Assembly (NCBI RefSeq): GCF_026212465.1
Contig: NC_080049.1
Span: 36,496,885 to 36,560,884 of the forward strand
Direction of reading: 5' to 3'
Length of the DNA stretch: 64,000 bases
DNA from: Amaranthus tricolor
Taxonomy: Eukaryota > Streptophyta > Magnoliopsida > Caryophyllales > Amaranthaceae
Numbering within the stretch: position 1 is the first letter of the stretch; the number at the start of each line of letters is the position of its first letter. Below are positions 55,743 to 64,000 of the stretch, piece after piece. The notes beneath the pieces are model-generated. The model saw nothing but the letters and a program-made list of their open reading frames with translations. It made no database searches and was not told the DNA's origin. The translations under genes were made by a program, and so were the position numbers.

Positions 55743-58117
55743 TTTTTAGCTCTAGGAGCAAATTTGTCAGTAGTTTTGTGAGCAGGATAGCATAAAGAAC
55801 CAAAAACTCTGAGATGATCAAAAGTTACAGGTTTGTTCATGAGTAATTCATATGGTGTTTTCCAATTCAAGACAGAAGTTGGCATGAGGTTTATAAGATA
55901 TGTGGCTGTCAATAAACAATCACCCCAAAATTTAACAGGTAAACCAGCATGAAATCTTAATGTTCTAGCAACTTCTAAAAGATGCCTGTGTTTCCTCTCA
56001 ACTCTGCCATTTTGTTGAGGTAAACCAGGAAGACTCCTTTGATGTATAATGCCTTTTGAGGCAAAAAGAGAACTACAAGAAGCTTTGAAAATTTCAGTGC
56101 CATTATCACTTCGTATGATTTTAATAGTGGTATTGAACTGATTTGTGACATAGGCAAGGAAATTAGATATTATATGAAACACTTGGTGTTTGCTGTGAAG
56201 TAAATGTGTCCAAGTGGTTCTAGTGTAATCATCAAGAATAGTAAGAAAATATGTGGCTCCTGATAAGGAAGGTGATCTGTATGGACCCCAAAGATCAATA
56301 TGAATCAGCTCAAAAGGTGCAGTAGCATGAGATGAAGAAACAGGAAAAGGAAACTTATGATGTTTCCCTAAAATGCAAGATTCACAATGGAAATTCTTAT
56401 TATTATTATTGATTATTACATGAGGAATATGTTTCATAGTAGAAAAAGAAACATGACCTAATCTTTCATGAAGTAAATGAAGACTAGAAGAAGAACAAGC
56501 TGTATTTACAACAAGCTTATTATACGGAACATGATATGAAGAAGCTGAAGGACACAAAAGATATAAGCCTGATGTTCTCATAGCAGTGGCTTTGACCTCA
56601 TTAGTTGTAAGGTCCTGAAATATACATGAATGATCAGTAAATTTAGCAAGAAGATTGTTATTATCAAGCAATTGTCCAACAGATAAAAGATTATGTTTAA
56701 AAGAAGGAACAAACAATACACTGTCAAGAGTAATATTAGAATTAAGTTTGACAGATCCAGAATGAGTAACAGTGTTTGTTGTATCGTCAGGTAATCCAAC
56801 AAGAATAGGAGAATGCAAAGTGTGAAGAGAAGAAAAAAATTTAGAATTAGAACACATATGTTCAGAAGCACCAGAGTCAATAATCCAGGAATTGGAAGGA
56901 ATATTAGAAGAATTAGAATCAACATGAGAAACAAAAAAAATACCTGCAGAATTCACATTTGTATAAGAGGAAGTAAGAGGATCAGTTGAAATGGAAGATT
57001 GATTCATGCATTTAATGACTTCTTGACATACAACAGATAACATTTGAGGATCAATAACAGGAGAGGACATTTTTCTTGAAGAACCAGAATCAGAACAAGG
57101 GACAGATCCAAGAATGCCATGATTATCAACATGAACATTTGCAGCTGTTCTGGAATTGGATTTAAACTTCTTATTTGCATACCACTCAGGGTAGCCTATA
57201 AGCTTGAAACATTGATCAATTGTGTGACCCTTGCCTTTACAATGCTCACATACTCTTTCAAACTTAGTTTTCTTGGAATCCTTACTCATGCCAGAAGAAT
57301 TATCAGTTTTGAATTGATGAGCAGCAAAAGCACTGATGTCACTGGATTGATTTGTATAAAGATTATTTTTATGTTGTCTCTCAACGGATTGAAGAATATG
57401 ATAGACTTTATTGTTGTTAGGTAAAGGATCAGTACTAAGGATGTTTGTTTTTACTTGATCATAGGCAGGGTTAATACCAGAAAGAAATTGAATTAACTTC
57501 ATTCTATTATCAGCATCTAAGATTTTTTTTAAAATACCACAAGTACAATCAGCAAGAACTCCACAAGAACAATCAGGAAAACCTTCTAGGTCATGAATTT
57601 CATCCCATATTCTCTTCTTTTTAGCATAATATTCAGTAATGGAAGACTCATTCTGCTCAGTAAGAAAAAGAGATCTATGTAGATCAAATAATTGAGGTAC
57701 ATTGCTTTGCCCATACCTATCTTTAACTTCCTTCCATAATTGGCAAGCCGAATCAACAAACATGAAAGTTTCTGCAATTCCTCTCTCCATGGAATTGATG
57801 ATCCATGATCTTACAATGTAATCATTTCGGATCCATTTCTTGAAATCAGTGGAAGAATCGGATGGCTTGATAAGAGTTCCATCAATAAAACTCACCTTGT
57901 TTCTTGCATATAAAGCCATTTTCACAGATCTACTCCAGTTTACATAGTTAGAACCCGAGAACATAAGAGCAACAATTGAATGTTGTGAGATATCGGAAGA
58001 AGAAAGAAAATAAGGATCATCAAAATTGAAATTCACATTGCTTTGAACAAGAATTTCAGCATTATTTGTTATCGGTGATTCTGCATGTTTAGAAAGAGGC
58101 GTTTCTGAAGCATCCAT
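55730..58117 (-). CDS. copia gag-protease-integrase polyprotein (795 codons)
   Basis: A long open frame on the minus strand, starting MDASETPLSKHAES about 70 nt after the primer binding site. Domains in order: gag of the copia Retrotran_gag_3/UBN2 type (FSGSNYVNWSRSVKMALYA, about residues 53-71); zinc knuckle CEHCKGKGHTIDQC (C-x2-C-x4-H-x4-C, about 290-304); aspartic protease IIDSGASEHM (about 412-421); pre-integrase zinc site around ERLGHVSF and CESCILGKHH; integrase core with HIDLWGPYRSPSL, TIKIIRSDNGTEI and GLPQQNGRVERKHRHLLE (D, D, E present); then VFGSLCYPAHKTT. It ends at a frameshift after KKCIF. The frame is otherwise intact, so the element is fairly young, but pol is broken further on. 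Confidence 0.92.
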   Translation of the reverse strand: MDASETPLSKHAESPITNNAEILVQSNVNFNFDDPYFLSSSDISQHSIVALMFSGSNYVNWSRSVKMALYARNKVSFIDGTLIKPSDSSTDFKKWIRNDYIVRSWIINSMERGIAETFMFVDSACQLWKEVKDRYGQSNVPQLFDLHRSLFLTEQNESSITEYYAKKKRIWDEIHDLEGFPDCSCGVLADCTCGILKKILDADNRMKLIQFLSGINPAYDQVKTNILSTDPLPNNNKVYHILQSVERQHKNNLYTNQSSDISAFAAHQFKTDNSSGMSKDSKKTKFERVCEHCKGKGHTIDQCFKLIGYPEWYANKKFKSNSRTAANVHVDNHGILGSVPCSDSGSSRKMSSPVIDPQMLSVVCQEVIKCMNQSSISTDPLTSSYTNVNSAGIFFVSHVDSNSSNIPSNSWIIDSGASEHMCSNSKFFSSLHTLHSPILVGLPDDTTNTVTHSGSVKLNSNITLDSVLFVPSFKHNLLSVGQLLDNNNLLAKFTDHSCIFQDLTTNEVKATAMRTSGLYLLCPSASSYHVPYNKLVVNTACSSSSLHLLHERLGHVSFSTMKHIPHVIINNNNKNFHCESCILGKHHKFPFPVSSSHATAPFELIHIDLWGPYRSPSLSGATYFLTILDDYTRTTWTHLLHSKHQVFHIISNFLAYVTNQFNTTIKIIRSDNGTEIFKASCSSLFASKGIIHQRSLPGLPQQNGRVERKHRHLLEVARTLRFHAGLPVKFWGDCLLTATYLINLMPTSVLNWKTPYELLMNKPVTFDHLRVFGSLCYPAHKTTDKFAPRAKKCIF

Positions 58118-58188
58118 TAAGGAATGAAGAAGAAAAACAGAAGAAGAAGAAAGAAATTAGAAGCGGAAACAGTAAGAGCAAAAACCTT

Positions 58189-58200
58189 GCTCTGATACCA
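58189..58200 (-). other. Retrotransposon primer binding site
   Basis: On the minus strand TGGTATCAGAGC immediately follows the LTR end TTCTCA. This is the standard plant copia primer binding site, complementary to the 3' end of initiator methionine tRNA. It fixes the 5' LTR border at 58201. Confidence 0.85.
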
Positions 58201-58424
58201 TGAGAAGTCGTAAGGAAGCAGAAGAAGAAGAATCAAGGTAATCTTGATTCTGTAATCTGATTTTCAAAGGGAAATGAGAAGCAAAATTTATTCATTCAGA
58301 ATGTAATCTCATACACTTTTCAACTAAAACAAGGGTATTTATATACAAGCTATATAAAGGGAAAACATAAATCAAAGAAGTGTTTAAAGTTTTATAACGA
58401 TGAGCTGGCAATCAATAAGTATCA
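58201..58424 (-). repeat. 5' LTR of the minus-strand copia element
   Basis: The inner border at 58201 is set by the primer binding site. The outer border is a proposal: TGATACTTATTGATTG on the minus strand is the best TG start, since there is no second LTR or duplication to compare. A TATA-like GTATATAAATACC lies near 58335. Confidence 0.5.
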
Positions 58425-60426
58425 CCTTAATAACTTTTATTTCAACTTAATTATTATTTAGTTTTAGGTTTTTGATTAATTCGAAAAAAATTCATAAATA
58501 AACAAGGCCTAATAGGGTATAACTTAATGGTTGAATAATATATAGCTGTAAAATTATGTAGTTGTATAAATGTTGAATATTAATATGAAAATACCAAGCA
58601 ATAATCAGGATCGATTCTGAGATTTTGAGAAGCATGGGATGAAATATTAATTGTGGGTTTCTAATTAAAAAAGATAATATTATAAGCCCCAACTAATTAG
58701 TTATTAAAGTGTCATTTTTCTAAAATTTTTGATAAACTCGGAGCACATACCCCCATACCTCTTATAGGGTCGATCCTTGCAGTAATACTAATTCATCATA
58801 GTAGGCCTAACACTTTGTTCAAGGTGCCTAAAGAAATGCTAAGTGCAAAGTAGTAAAATTATTTTTAGTGTTCCTATTTTACTTTTACAATTTCAGTTTA
58901 TTAATTCGTTACTTAATTGAATAGAAAATGTCTTATGTGTAGAATTTGAAATGAGAATTGGATATAAAATGTGCCATGTGTAGAGTTTAAAATGAGTTTT
59001 ACAGTGAAATATTTAAAAACTGATTTATAATTAATTAGTATAAAAATTCGTATAATGCACGATTTTATTAGTATGAAATATATAACAATACAACTTTAAA
59101 GACTAATGCTAGTATATATTATATATCGTGATTAAATTTATTAATGACTTTTTTAAAGCAATAATTATATATTGACATTTTTTAATTATTTATTGAATAC
59201 ATCTCCTTTTCATTCAATTAAATATATCAAATTTAAGTTAGGTATATAAAATTGCTATAATAAATAATTTAAATAATTCACCTAATTTAGCTTAAATTTA
59301 AAAAAAAAATTGATTCTAAATAAGGTAAATATTGTCATGTAATAAACTATCATCCTCTATAATAATTTTATTTGTCAATTGACAAATGAAATTATTAGTA
59401 TGCATGATTAAAATAAATCAGATTCTAAATTATGTAAATATTGTTATTTAATAAACTATTATCCACTAAAAAAATTTAATTTGTCAATGCTCCATAAAAA
59501 TAACATTTTTATTTTTTCAACACTTTTATTAGTATGTGTGATAATATGATATAATATAATTATTTATCTTGAAGCCAAATCTAACCTAAATTCGTTATAA
59601 ACCCTGTAAAATACAACTCGTAATCTTAGATAACAATCACATCGAAGATGAATCCAATCAAAGCTTTAATCAACCACACAGCCATTACCCACTCCTATTA
59701 AGTAGTAGCTACTGCTTTGTGAAGTATTAGTATTTCTTTTTTTTTTTCTAAATTACTTGAAATATTAGCAATAATGTACTATTTATTTATTATTTTTTAT
59801 TTGTTATAAATTTTTAATTTATAAATTAAAGTATAGTTAAGTAGAATTCTTTTTAATTTCGTCTCCTTGTAAAAGTTATTAATATAAATTTTTTTAAGTT
59901 TTTATTATATACTTCCTTTTATTCACTTTAAATGTCCAATTTGGTTTTGCCACATTTACCAATGTATGTTTTCAATCTTAAATATCTTTAATTGTGCTTG
60001 AGTAAAAATGATAAAAAATTGATATTAATAGAATTTATAATAAGACGAATCAAACAAGATTTCACTTGACTATGTTTTAACTTATTGATAAAAAATGACA
60101 TACATAATAAGAGTGATTGATTAATAGTATTAAAAAATCAAATAAGATATTTTAAATGAATAATAGGGAGTATTTAAAACTTAATCTATAAGTTATTAAT
60201 CACTCTTAATTTGTATTTTATTTTTGTTCTTCATATTCACTTTGCTTGTCTCATTTACTTTTTTTCTCACTATTTATTAATTACTCTTAGCATATTCTTT
60301 TTCGTCTTTGAATCTTTTTTACAATATACTCTACACATCCAGGTTTAGGGTTTTTTTCTCCTTATTCTCTCTCCTCAGCTACTCTCTTCCATTATTCCTT
60401 TATTTCTTTAATTCCAGATTTAAACA
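58425..60426. other. Intergenic DNA with MITE-like ends near 59911-60174
   Basis: AT-rich, no gene seen up to about 60300. A possible MITE occupies 59911-60174: ACTTCCTTTTATTCACTTTAAA at the left, and TTTTAAATGAATAATAGGGAGTA at the right, roughly inverted. From 60340 the DNA is pyrimidine-rich (TCTCTCCTCAGCTACTCTCTTCC), probably the former 5' leader of the MADS-box pseudogene. Confidence 0.4.
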
Positions 60427-61512
60427 ATGGTGAAAAAAAACTCAGCAAAAGACAAAAAAAGAAATGCAGAATACAATCGAATTAAATCAAATTTGTTTAA
60501 AAACGCTCGTGAATTTTCAATTCTATAAGAAGTCCCAGTTTGTACAATTATCTACCCTGAAAAAGGAGATGATCAAACTTAGAAATCAGAAGCCTTTTCA
60601 TTTAATCGTGGATCTGAAGTACCTCCGGCTGAGATTATTCAACATTATTTAGCAGTTCCTGAGGAAGAAAGGAACAAAAGATCACGTTCAGGCACAGCGA
60701 GTGAAATCTGTAAAAATGATCAAAATATTAAGTCGGTTAATCAAGATTATGGTGCTAATATGTTTTCCGCTAATGATGGTTCTGAACTTAATCAGATGCT
60801 TAATTACTTGGACTCCAAGATTGATTACGTGAAGAGCAAGATTGCAATGAAAAAGAGTTAATCTGAAACACAAATCATCTCAAATAATCAAGTAGCACCT
60901 TTGTATCTTGATCACAATGTTGATTATAATAATCAGGTGCCATCATGTGTTGACGATAATTATGGCGGCGGCTTAATGGGTTCAAATTAATCATCCTGTT
61001 ATTATGATCATATAACTGGGTTTAATCATAATGCGATGCCATTACAATTAGATCGGTATGATAATCATCATACCCAAAAAGATGAAATCTTTTCATTCTC
61101 AAATAATCAAGTAGAACCGTTGTATTTTGATCATAATGTTGATTATAATAATCAGGTGCCGTCATATGTTGACGAAATTATGACGGCTTAATGGGTTCAA
61201 ATTCATCATCCTGTTATTATGATCAAATAACCGGGTTTAATCCTGATGCGGTGCCATTACAATTAGATCAGTATCATGATCATTAAACCCACAAAAATGA
61301 AGTCTTTTCATTCAATGGTGGATTCGATTTTGATGTTAATAATGCTAATCAGGTGGGATCATGAAGGGTTTTACGGTATGAATATGATGGGTCACACCTG
61401 TTATGATCAAGTTATTGGGTTTGATAATAATGAAATGTCATCACAGTGCTGTGATTCTAATTCTAGTACTATAATGGGTGACTTTGATGATCCAACGTTT
61501 TACTTTTTCTAG
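60427..61512 (+). pseudogene. Type I MADS-box gene, pseudogene
   Basis: A single frame without introns opens MVKKNSAKDKKRNAEYNRIK and continues LFKNAREFSIL, stop, EVPVCTIIYPEKGDDQT, stop, then VPPAEIIQHYLAVPEEERNK and a long C-terminal part. The KNARE-x-SIL--VPVC-x-IIY pattern is the second half of a type I MADS domain (DNA-binding transcription factor; mostly reproductive roles). The first half is shortened: the Lys/Arg-rich KRRNG-type stretch before LFKNARE is missing. Stops fall at 60526-60528, 60580-60582 and 60859-60861. The Asn/Asp-rich C-terminal region holds a 219-bp tandem duplication and further frame changes, then ends FDDPTFYFF. Lack of introns is normal for type I MADS genes. It is clearly a dead copy. 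Confidence 0.8.
60880..61310 (+). repeat. 219-bp tandem duplication in the MADS pseudogene
   Basis: Two direct copies start TCAAATAATCAAGTAG at 60880 and 61099, both followed by GTTGATTATAATAATCAGGTGCC and GCGGTGCCATTACAATTAGAT-like sequence. Copies differ by scattered substitutions and by small indels that shift the frame (GACGATAATTATGGCGGCGG versus GACGAAATTATGACGG). Confidence 0.85.
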
Positions 61513-62190
61513 AATAAGTGTTGTCTTTTTTTTTTTTGGTTTAGAATATGTTGAAAGGAAACTAATTTAATTTAGTAATTTGACTAGAGTTGTCGTCTAA
61601 TTAGGTCATAAACAAAACTAAATTTCAAATTTTGAAATAAATCTAATTACTTAATTCCTCATTTTTTATGCTTTTTGATGACTAAGGTCATAATTTTGTT
61701 GATAACTTTTGGTAAACATTTCAAATAATTGATGACTAAATTCATTTTTCTTGTGTACATTTAATTTTTAAGTCCCATACGTGTGTTATTGTTTGATTAC
61801 TAATACGTATTATTTTTTAGATAATTGATTAACAATACGTATTGTCTATTAGAGATGTAAATAAAAACTTAAATAGTAGCTAGCGTGATGAAATATTGAC
61901 AATATATATTCTCTTTTTAATTATAAAAATAATAATGGATCAGAAATAAAACAATCAATGGTAATAAATAATAAATCTAGTCTTGTACTTATAAAATTAA
62001 CAGTACATTATAATCAGATCATTTAATTCCTTTACAACCCATATAGTAAGATTGATAATTAATCCTCCATAATAATATAATCATTAACATGAAGTACTCA
62101 TTACATAAATATCTTAAACAAACATAATTATTGGATATATAGTTTTAAACTTAGATAAATTTTAAAGTATGATTAAGGGATAATAATCAA
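61513..62190. other. Intergenic DNA between the MADS pseudogene and the MLP gene
   Basis: No gene seen. It should hold the 3' untranslated region of the minus-strand MLP-like gene close to 62100-62190. A near-repeat of TAATACGTATTAT occurs at about 61800-61850. Confidence 0.4.
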
Positions 62191-63909
62191 TTAAGCCTTA
62201 AGTAGATAGGCATCAAGATCATGGAAAGTTTTAACAGCAAAATCCTTAAAAACAGTTTCAGGATCAGGAGCATTCTCTGTCGACTTCTCAAACTCACAAG
62301 ACCACTTTACCAAACTTCCTTCTTCCTTTGGTTTTATTGTGAGATGTGCCTTAAAACTCTTGTAGAAGTTAAGAACTTCTCCTTCCAACACCGAGTACGA
62401 CACCGTTTTGTTCTCTTCGTCCACGGCTTCTACTTTCTCCTTGGATTTTGTAACAAAGGGGAAACCTGTATGTTAGAATTTGGAAGGTGGTTTAGAAATT
62501 AGAATGATCAAATATACATAGTAGACACTTAATTACTATTATAGGATTCATGGGCCCAACATTCTATGGAATATCTTGTTTTTTAGACTTAAACCCGTTA
62601 GACTCGCCCCAAACTCAAATTCGCCTTAGACACGTGCTAGACCTAATCTTAATTCGACTCATTAGCAATTTTTTAATCGTTATCATTATATTCAGTATAT
62701 CTCGCTCCTAGAAGCTATCATCGTCATCATGATACCCATTTTAGAGCTATATTATATCATTTTAAACCTACATTTGATCAAGACTCATTTTAGATCTAGC
62801 TAATATCTAAAATTGTTGAGAATGGGTCTTATCTCAATTGGAACATGTACTACTTTCTCCATTCTAAACGTGGATTCTATTAATGGGTCCCCTTTAAGTA
62901 ACTCTTTCATTCCCATAGCTTATTGCTTTGTACTAAAAAAACCTAAATCTATATAAACAATGAAATATAAATATCCGACTATAGACACATCATGCTCGAT
63001 GGGTTAGTGTACCATGGATTTAAAATTTTCCAACTCTATTCACGTGCATGAGCCTAACTCTAATTACTGGGCCCATTATCATCTCTATTTGTCATGTGCA
63101 AAGACCACAATAATATGCTATAACTGACCCCAATGGTGAGTGACTTTTATTCAGGGCCGGCCCTAAGCAAGGGCAAGAAGGGCTTGCGCCCAGGGCCCAC
63201 AAAAAAAATAGATAAATTTTGCCTTTGAACTTGAGATTTTATATGATTAACGTGCACATTTAACCAACAAGCCAAAGAGTTATTAATGATAATTTTTACC
63301 TTATTTACTAATTATTGAATTATAAATACATGATTACCAAACAAAAAGCGGATAACATCGAGTTCTATTATTGACGTGTAATTTTTTTTATATTAAAAAT
63401 TTTTGTAATTATAAATATATATTTTATAATTAGGTCTTATAATTTATTTTTCACCCCAGGCCCTAAAATCTCAGGGTCGGCCCTACTAAATGTTAATCTT
63501 TTATCTTTTCTTGCATTATCAAAGAATTTATTTTCGCTAACCTTAAGTTGTATACACATTTTGAGCTTAAATTGTACACAAATTTTTGTATGAAATTCTT
63601 TTATAGGCGGTCTTATTGTGAGACACGCCTCATATAAGCTTCTTGTTTTGAGTAGTCTCACCGACTAGAGACAGTCACAAGAATAGCTTTGAATTGTAAA
63701 AAAACACAAATAAGAATACCTTCAGCAAAGTTAACGAGACGAACCGAGCCAACTGCTTTACCATCACCTTCAAGGATATCAATGCTCTTGTAAAGCTCAG
63801 GGAAAGCTTTAGGAAATACCTTATCAGATTCCCTAATGCTACTCCAGAACTTATCTGGATTACTCTTAACTTCAACATCTACTTCAAGCTTTCCCTGGGT
63901 ACTAGCCAT
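62191..63909 (-). CDS. MLP-like protein (Bet v 1 / major latex protein family), 2 exons
   Basis: Small cytosolic ligand-binding protein of the major latex protein branch of the Bet v 1 family, associated with defence and stress responses and with binding of hydrophobic ligands; the ligand here is unknown. Exon 1 is 63909-63720 and exon 2 is 62465-62191 on the minus strand, joined at a GT-AG intron that splits a Gly codon. Total 465 nt: 154 residues and stop, the normal family length. It starts MASTQGKLEVDVEVKSNPDK; the Gly-rich loop EGDGKAVG lies at about residues 47-54. Exon 2 reads FVTKSKEKVEAVDEENKTV, then EGEVLNFYKSFKAHLTIKPK and VKWSCEFEK, ending FHDLDAYLLKA, all MLP hallmarks. The intron position is the conserved one for the family. 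The intron carries a hAT-like element. A TATA box lies about 50 bp upstream. Confidence 0.94.
63152..63485. mobile_element. Non-autonomous hAT-like element in the MLP intron
   Basis: CAGGGCCGGCCCTAAGC at the left end and CTCAGGGTCGGCCCTA at the right end are terminal inverted repeats of the CAGGGCCGGCCC type seen in plant hAT elements. The next inner block also pairs (GCGCCCAGGGCCC with CCCCAGGCCCTAA). About 330 bp, AT-rich inside, no ORF. A convincing 8-bp duplication was not seen, so the class is inferred from the ends. Confidence 0.65.
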
Positions 63910-63958
63910 TTTTTCTCCTTAATTTATATGATGTGAAATGAAAGACTAAGATGCCATG

Positions 63959-63966
63959 TTTATATA
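63959..63966 (-). promoter_or_regulatory. TATA box of the MLP-like gene
   Basis: On the minus strand GCCTATATAAACATGG contains TATATAAA 50 bp before the start codon, giving a short leader of about 20-25 nt if transcription starts at the usual distance. Confidence 0.65.
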
Positions 63967-64000
63967 GGCAAGTTTTCTATGTGAATTGCTTTAAATTTAG

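Larger units (their letters stand above)
52339..58424 (-). mobile_element. Ty1/copia retrotransposon, 3'-truncated, with nested solo LTR
   Basis: Read on the minus strand: 5' LTR (about 58424-58201), primer binding site TGGTATCAGAGC (58200-58189, complementary to the 3' end of initiator-Met tRNA, as usual in plant copia), then gag-pol from 58117. Pol is cut by a 2364-bp solo LTR at 53022-55385 and stops abruptly in reverse transcriptase near 52350. The rest of reverse transcriptase, RNase H, the polypurine tract and the 3' LTR are absent, so the low-coordinate side is a deletion breakpoint. It is a different copia family from the one in WAT1 gene B: the gag type is different and the LTR is short. 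Confidence 0.9.

Noticed and set aside
56578..57424. ORFs in other frames over the copia polyprotein
   Set aside because: Shadow frames of the 795-codon gag-pol ORF with no domain of their own.
63144..63505. CTTTTATT/CTTTTATC as an 8-bp duplication for the hAT-like element
   Set aside because: The right-hand match lies 11 bp beyond the inverted repeat end in T-rich DNA, so it is probably chance.

Overview
The window is AT-rich nuclear DNA from a flowering plant. Every real gene is split by GT-AG introns, and the space between genes is filled with plant-type transposons. A eudicot is clear. The many inverted-repeat elements carrying GAGACGGTCTCAC-like ends would fit Caryophyllales (Amaranthaceae-like), but that lineage guess is inference. 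There are no bacterial, organellar or viral-genome features.

Layout. Positions 1-6.9 kb are AT microsatellites, a MITE, a solo LTR with target-site duplication GAAGC, a related LTR remnant and more MITEs. Three WAT1-related (EamA / plant drug-metabolite exporter, UMAMIT-type) genes lie in tandem on the + strand: gene A (6916-13355, 7 exons, 362 aa), gene B (15661-27452, 7 exons, 359 aa) and gene C (40872-47454, 7 exons, 371 aa). A and B are close paralogues with nearly identical exon lengths; C is more distant. Intron 2 of gene B is about 8 kb because it holds a Ty1/copia element (17072-22487), whose 5' LTR is itself split by a related solo LTR. Between B and C are a Mutator-like element (27923-30016) with a frameshifted plant-mobile-domain gene, an LTR remnant, a CACTA-like element and a large foldback element.

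From 49 kb: a two-exon early-nodulin-like phytocyanin gene (49093-51774) that has lost its copper ligands and carries a 1.47-kb CACTA element in its intron; a second Ty1/copia element on the - strand (about 52.34-58.42 kb), truncated at its 3' end and interrupted by a 2.36-kb solo LTR; a type I MADS-box pseudogene (60427-61512); and a two-exon MLP/Bet v 1-like gene on the - strand (62191-63909), with a hAT-like element in its intron.

Five intact-looking host genes were reconstructed by joining exons: three membrane transporters, one cell-surface cupredoxin-like protein and one cytosolic ligand-binding protein. They do not form an obvious pathway. The structure of the window is local tandem duplication of transporters followed by several rounds of transposon insertion, nesting and LTR-LTR recombination, dated relative to one another by target-site duplications readable in the sequence. 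I found no clearly new biological system. The most unusual items are the domain-carrying Mutator-like element and the nested LTR structures.
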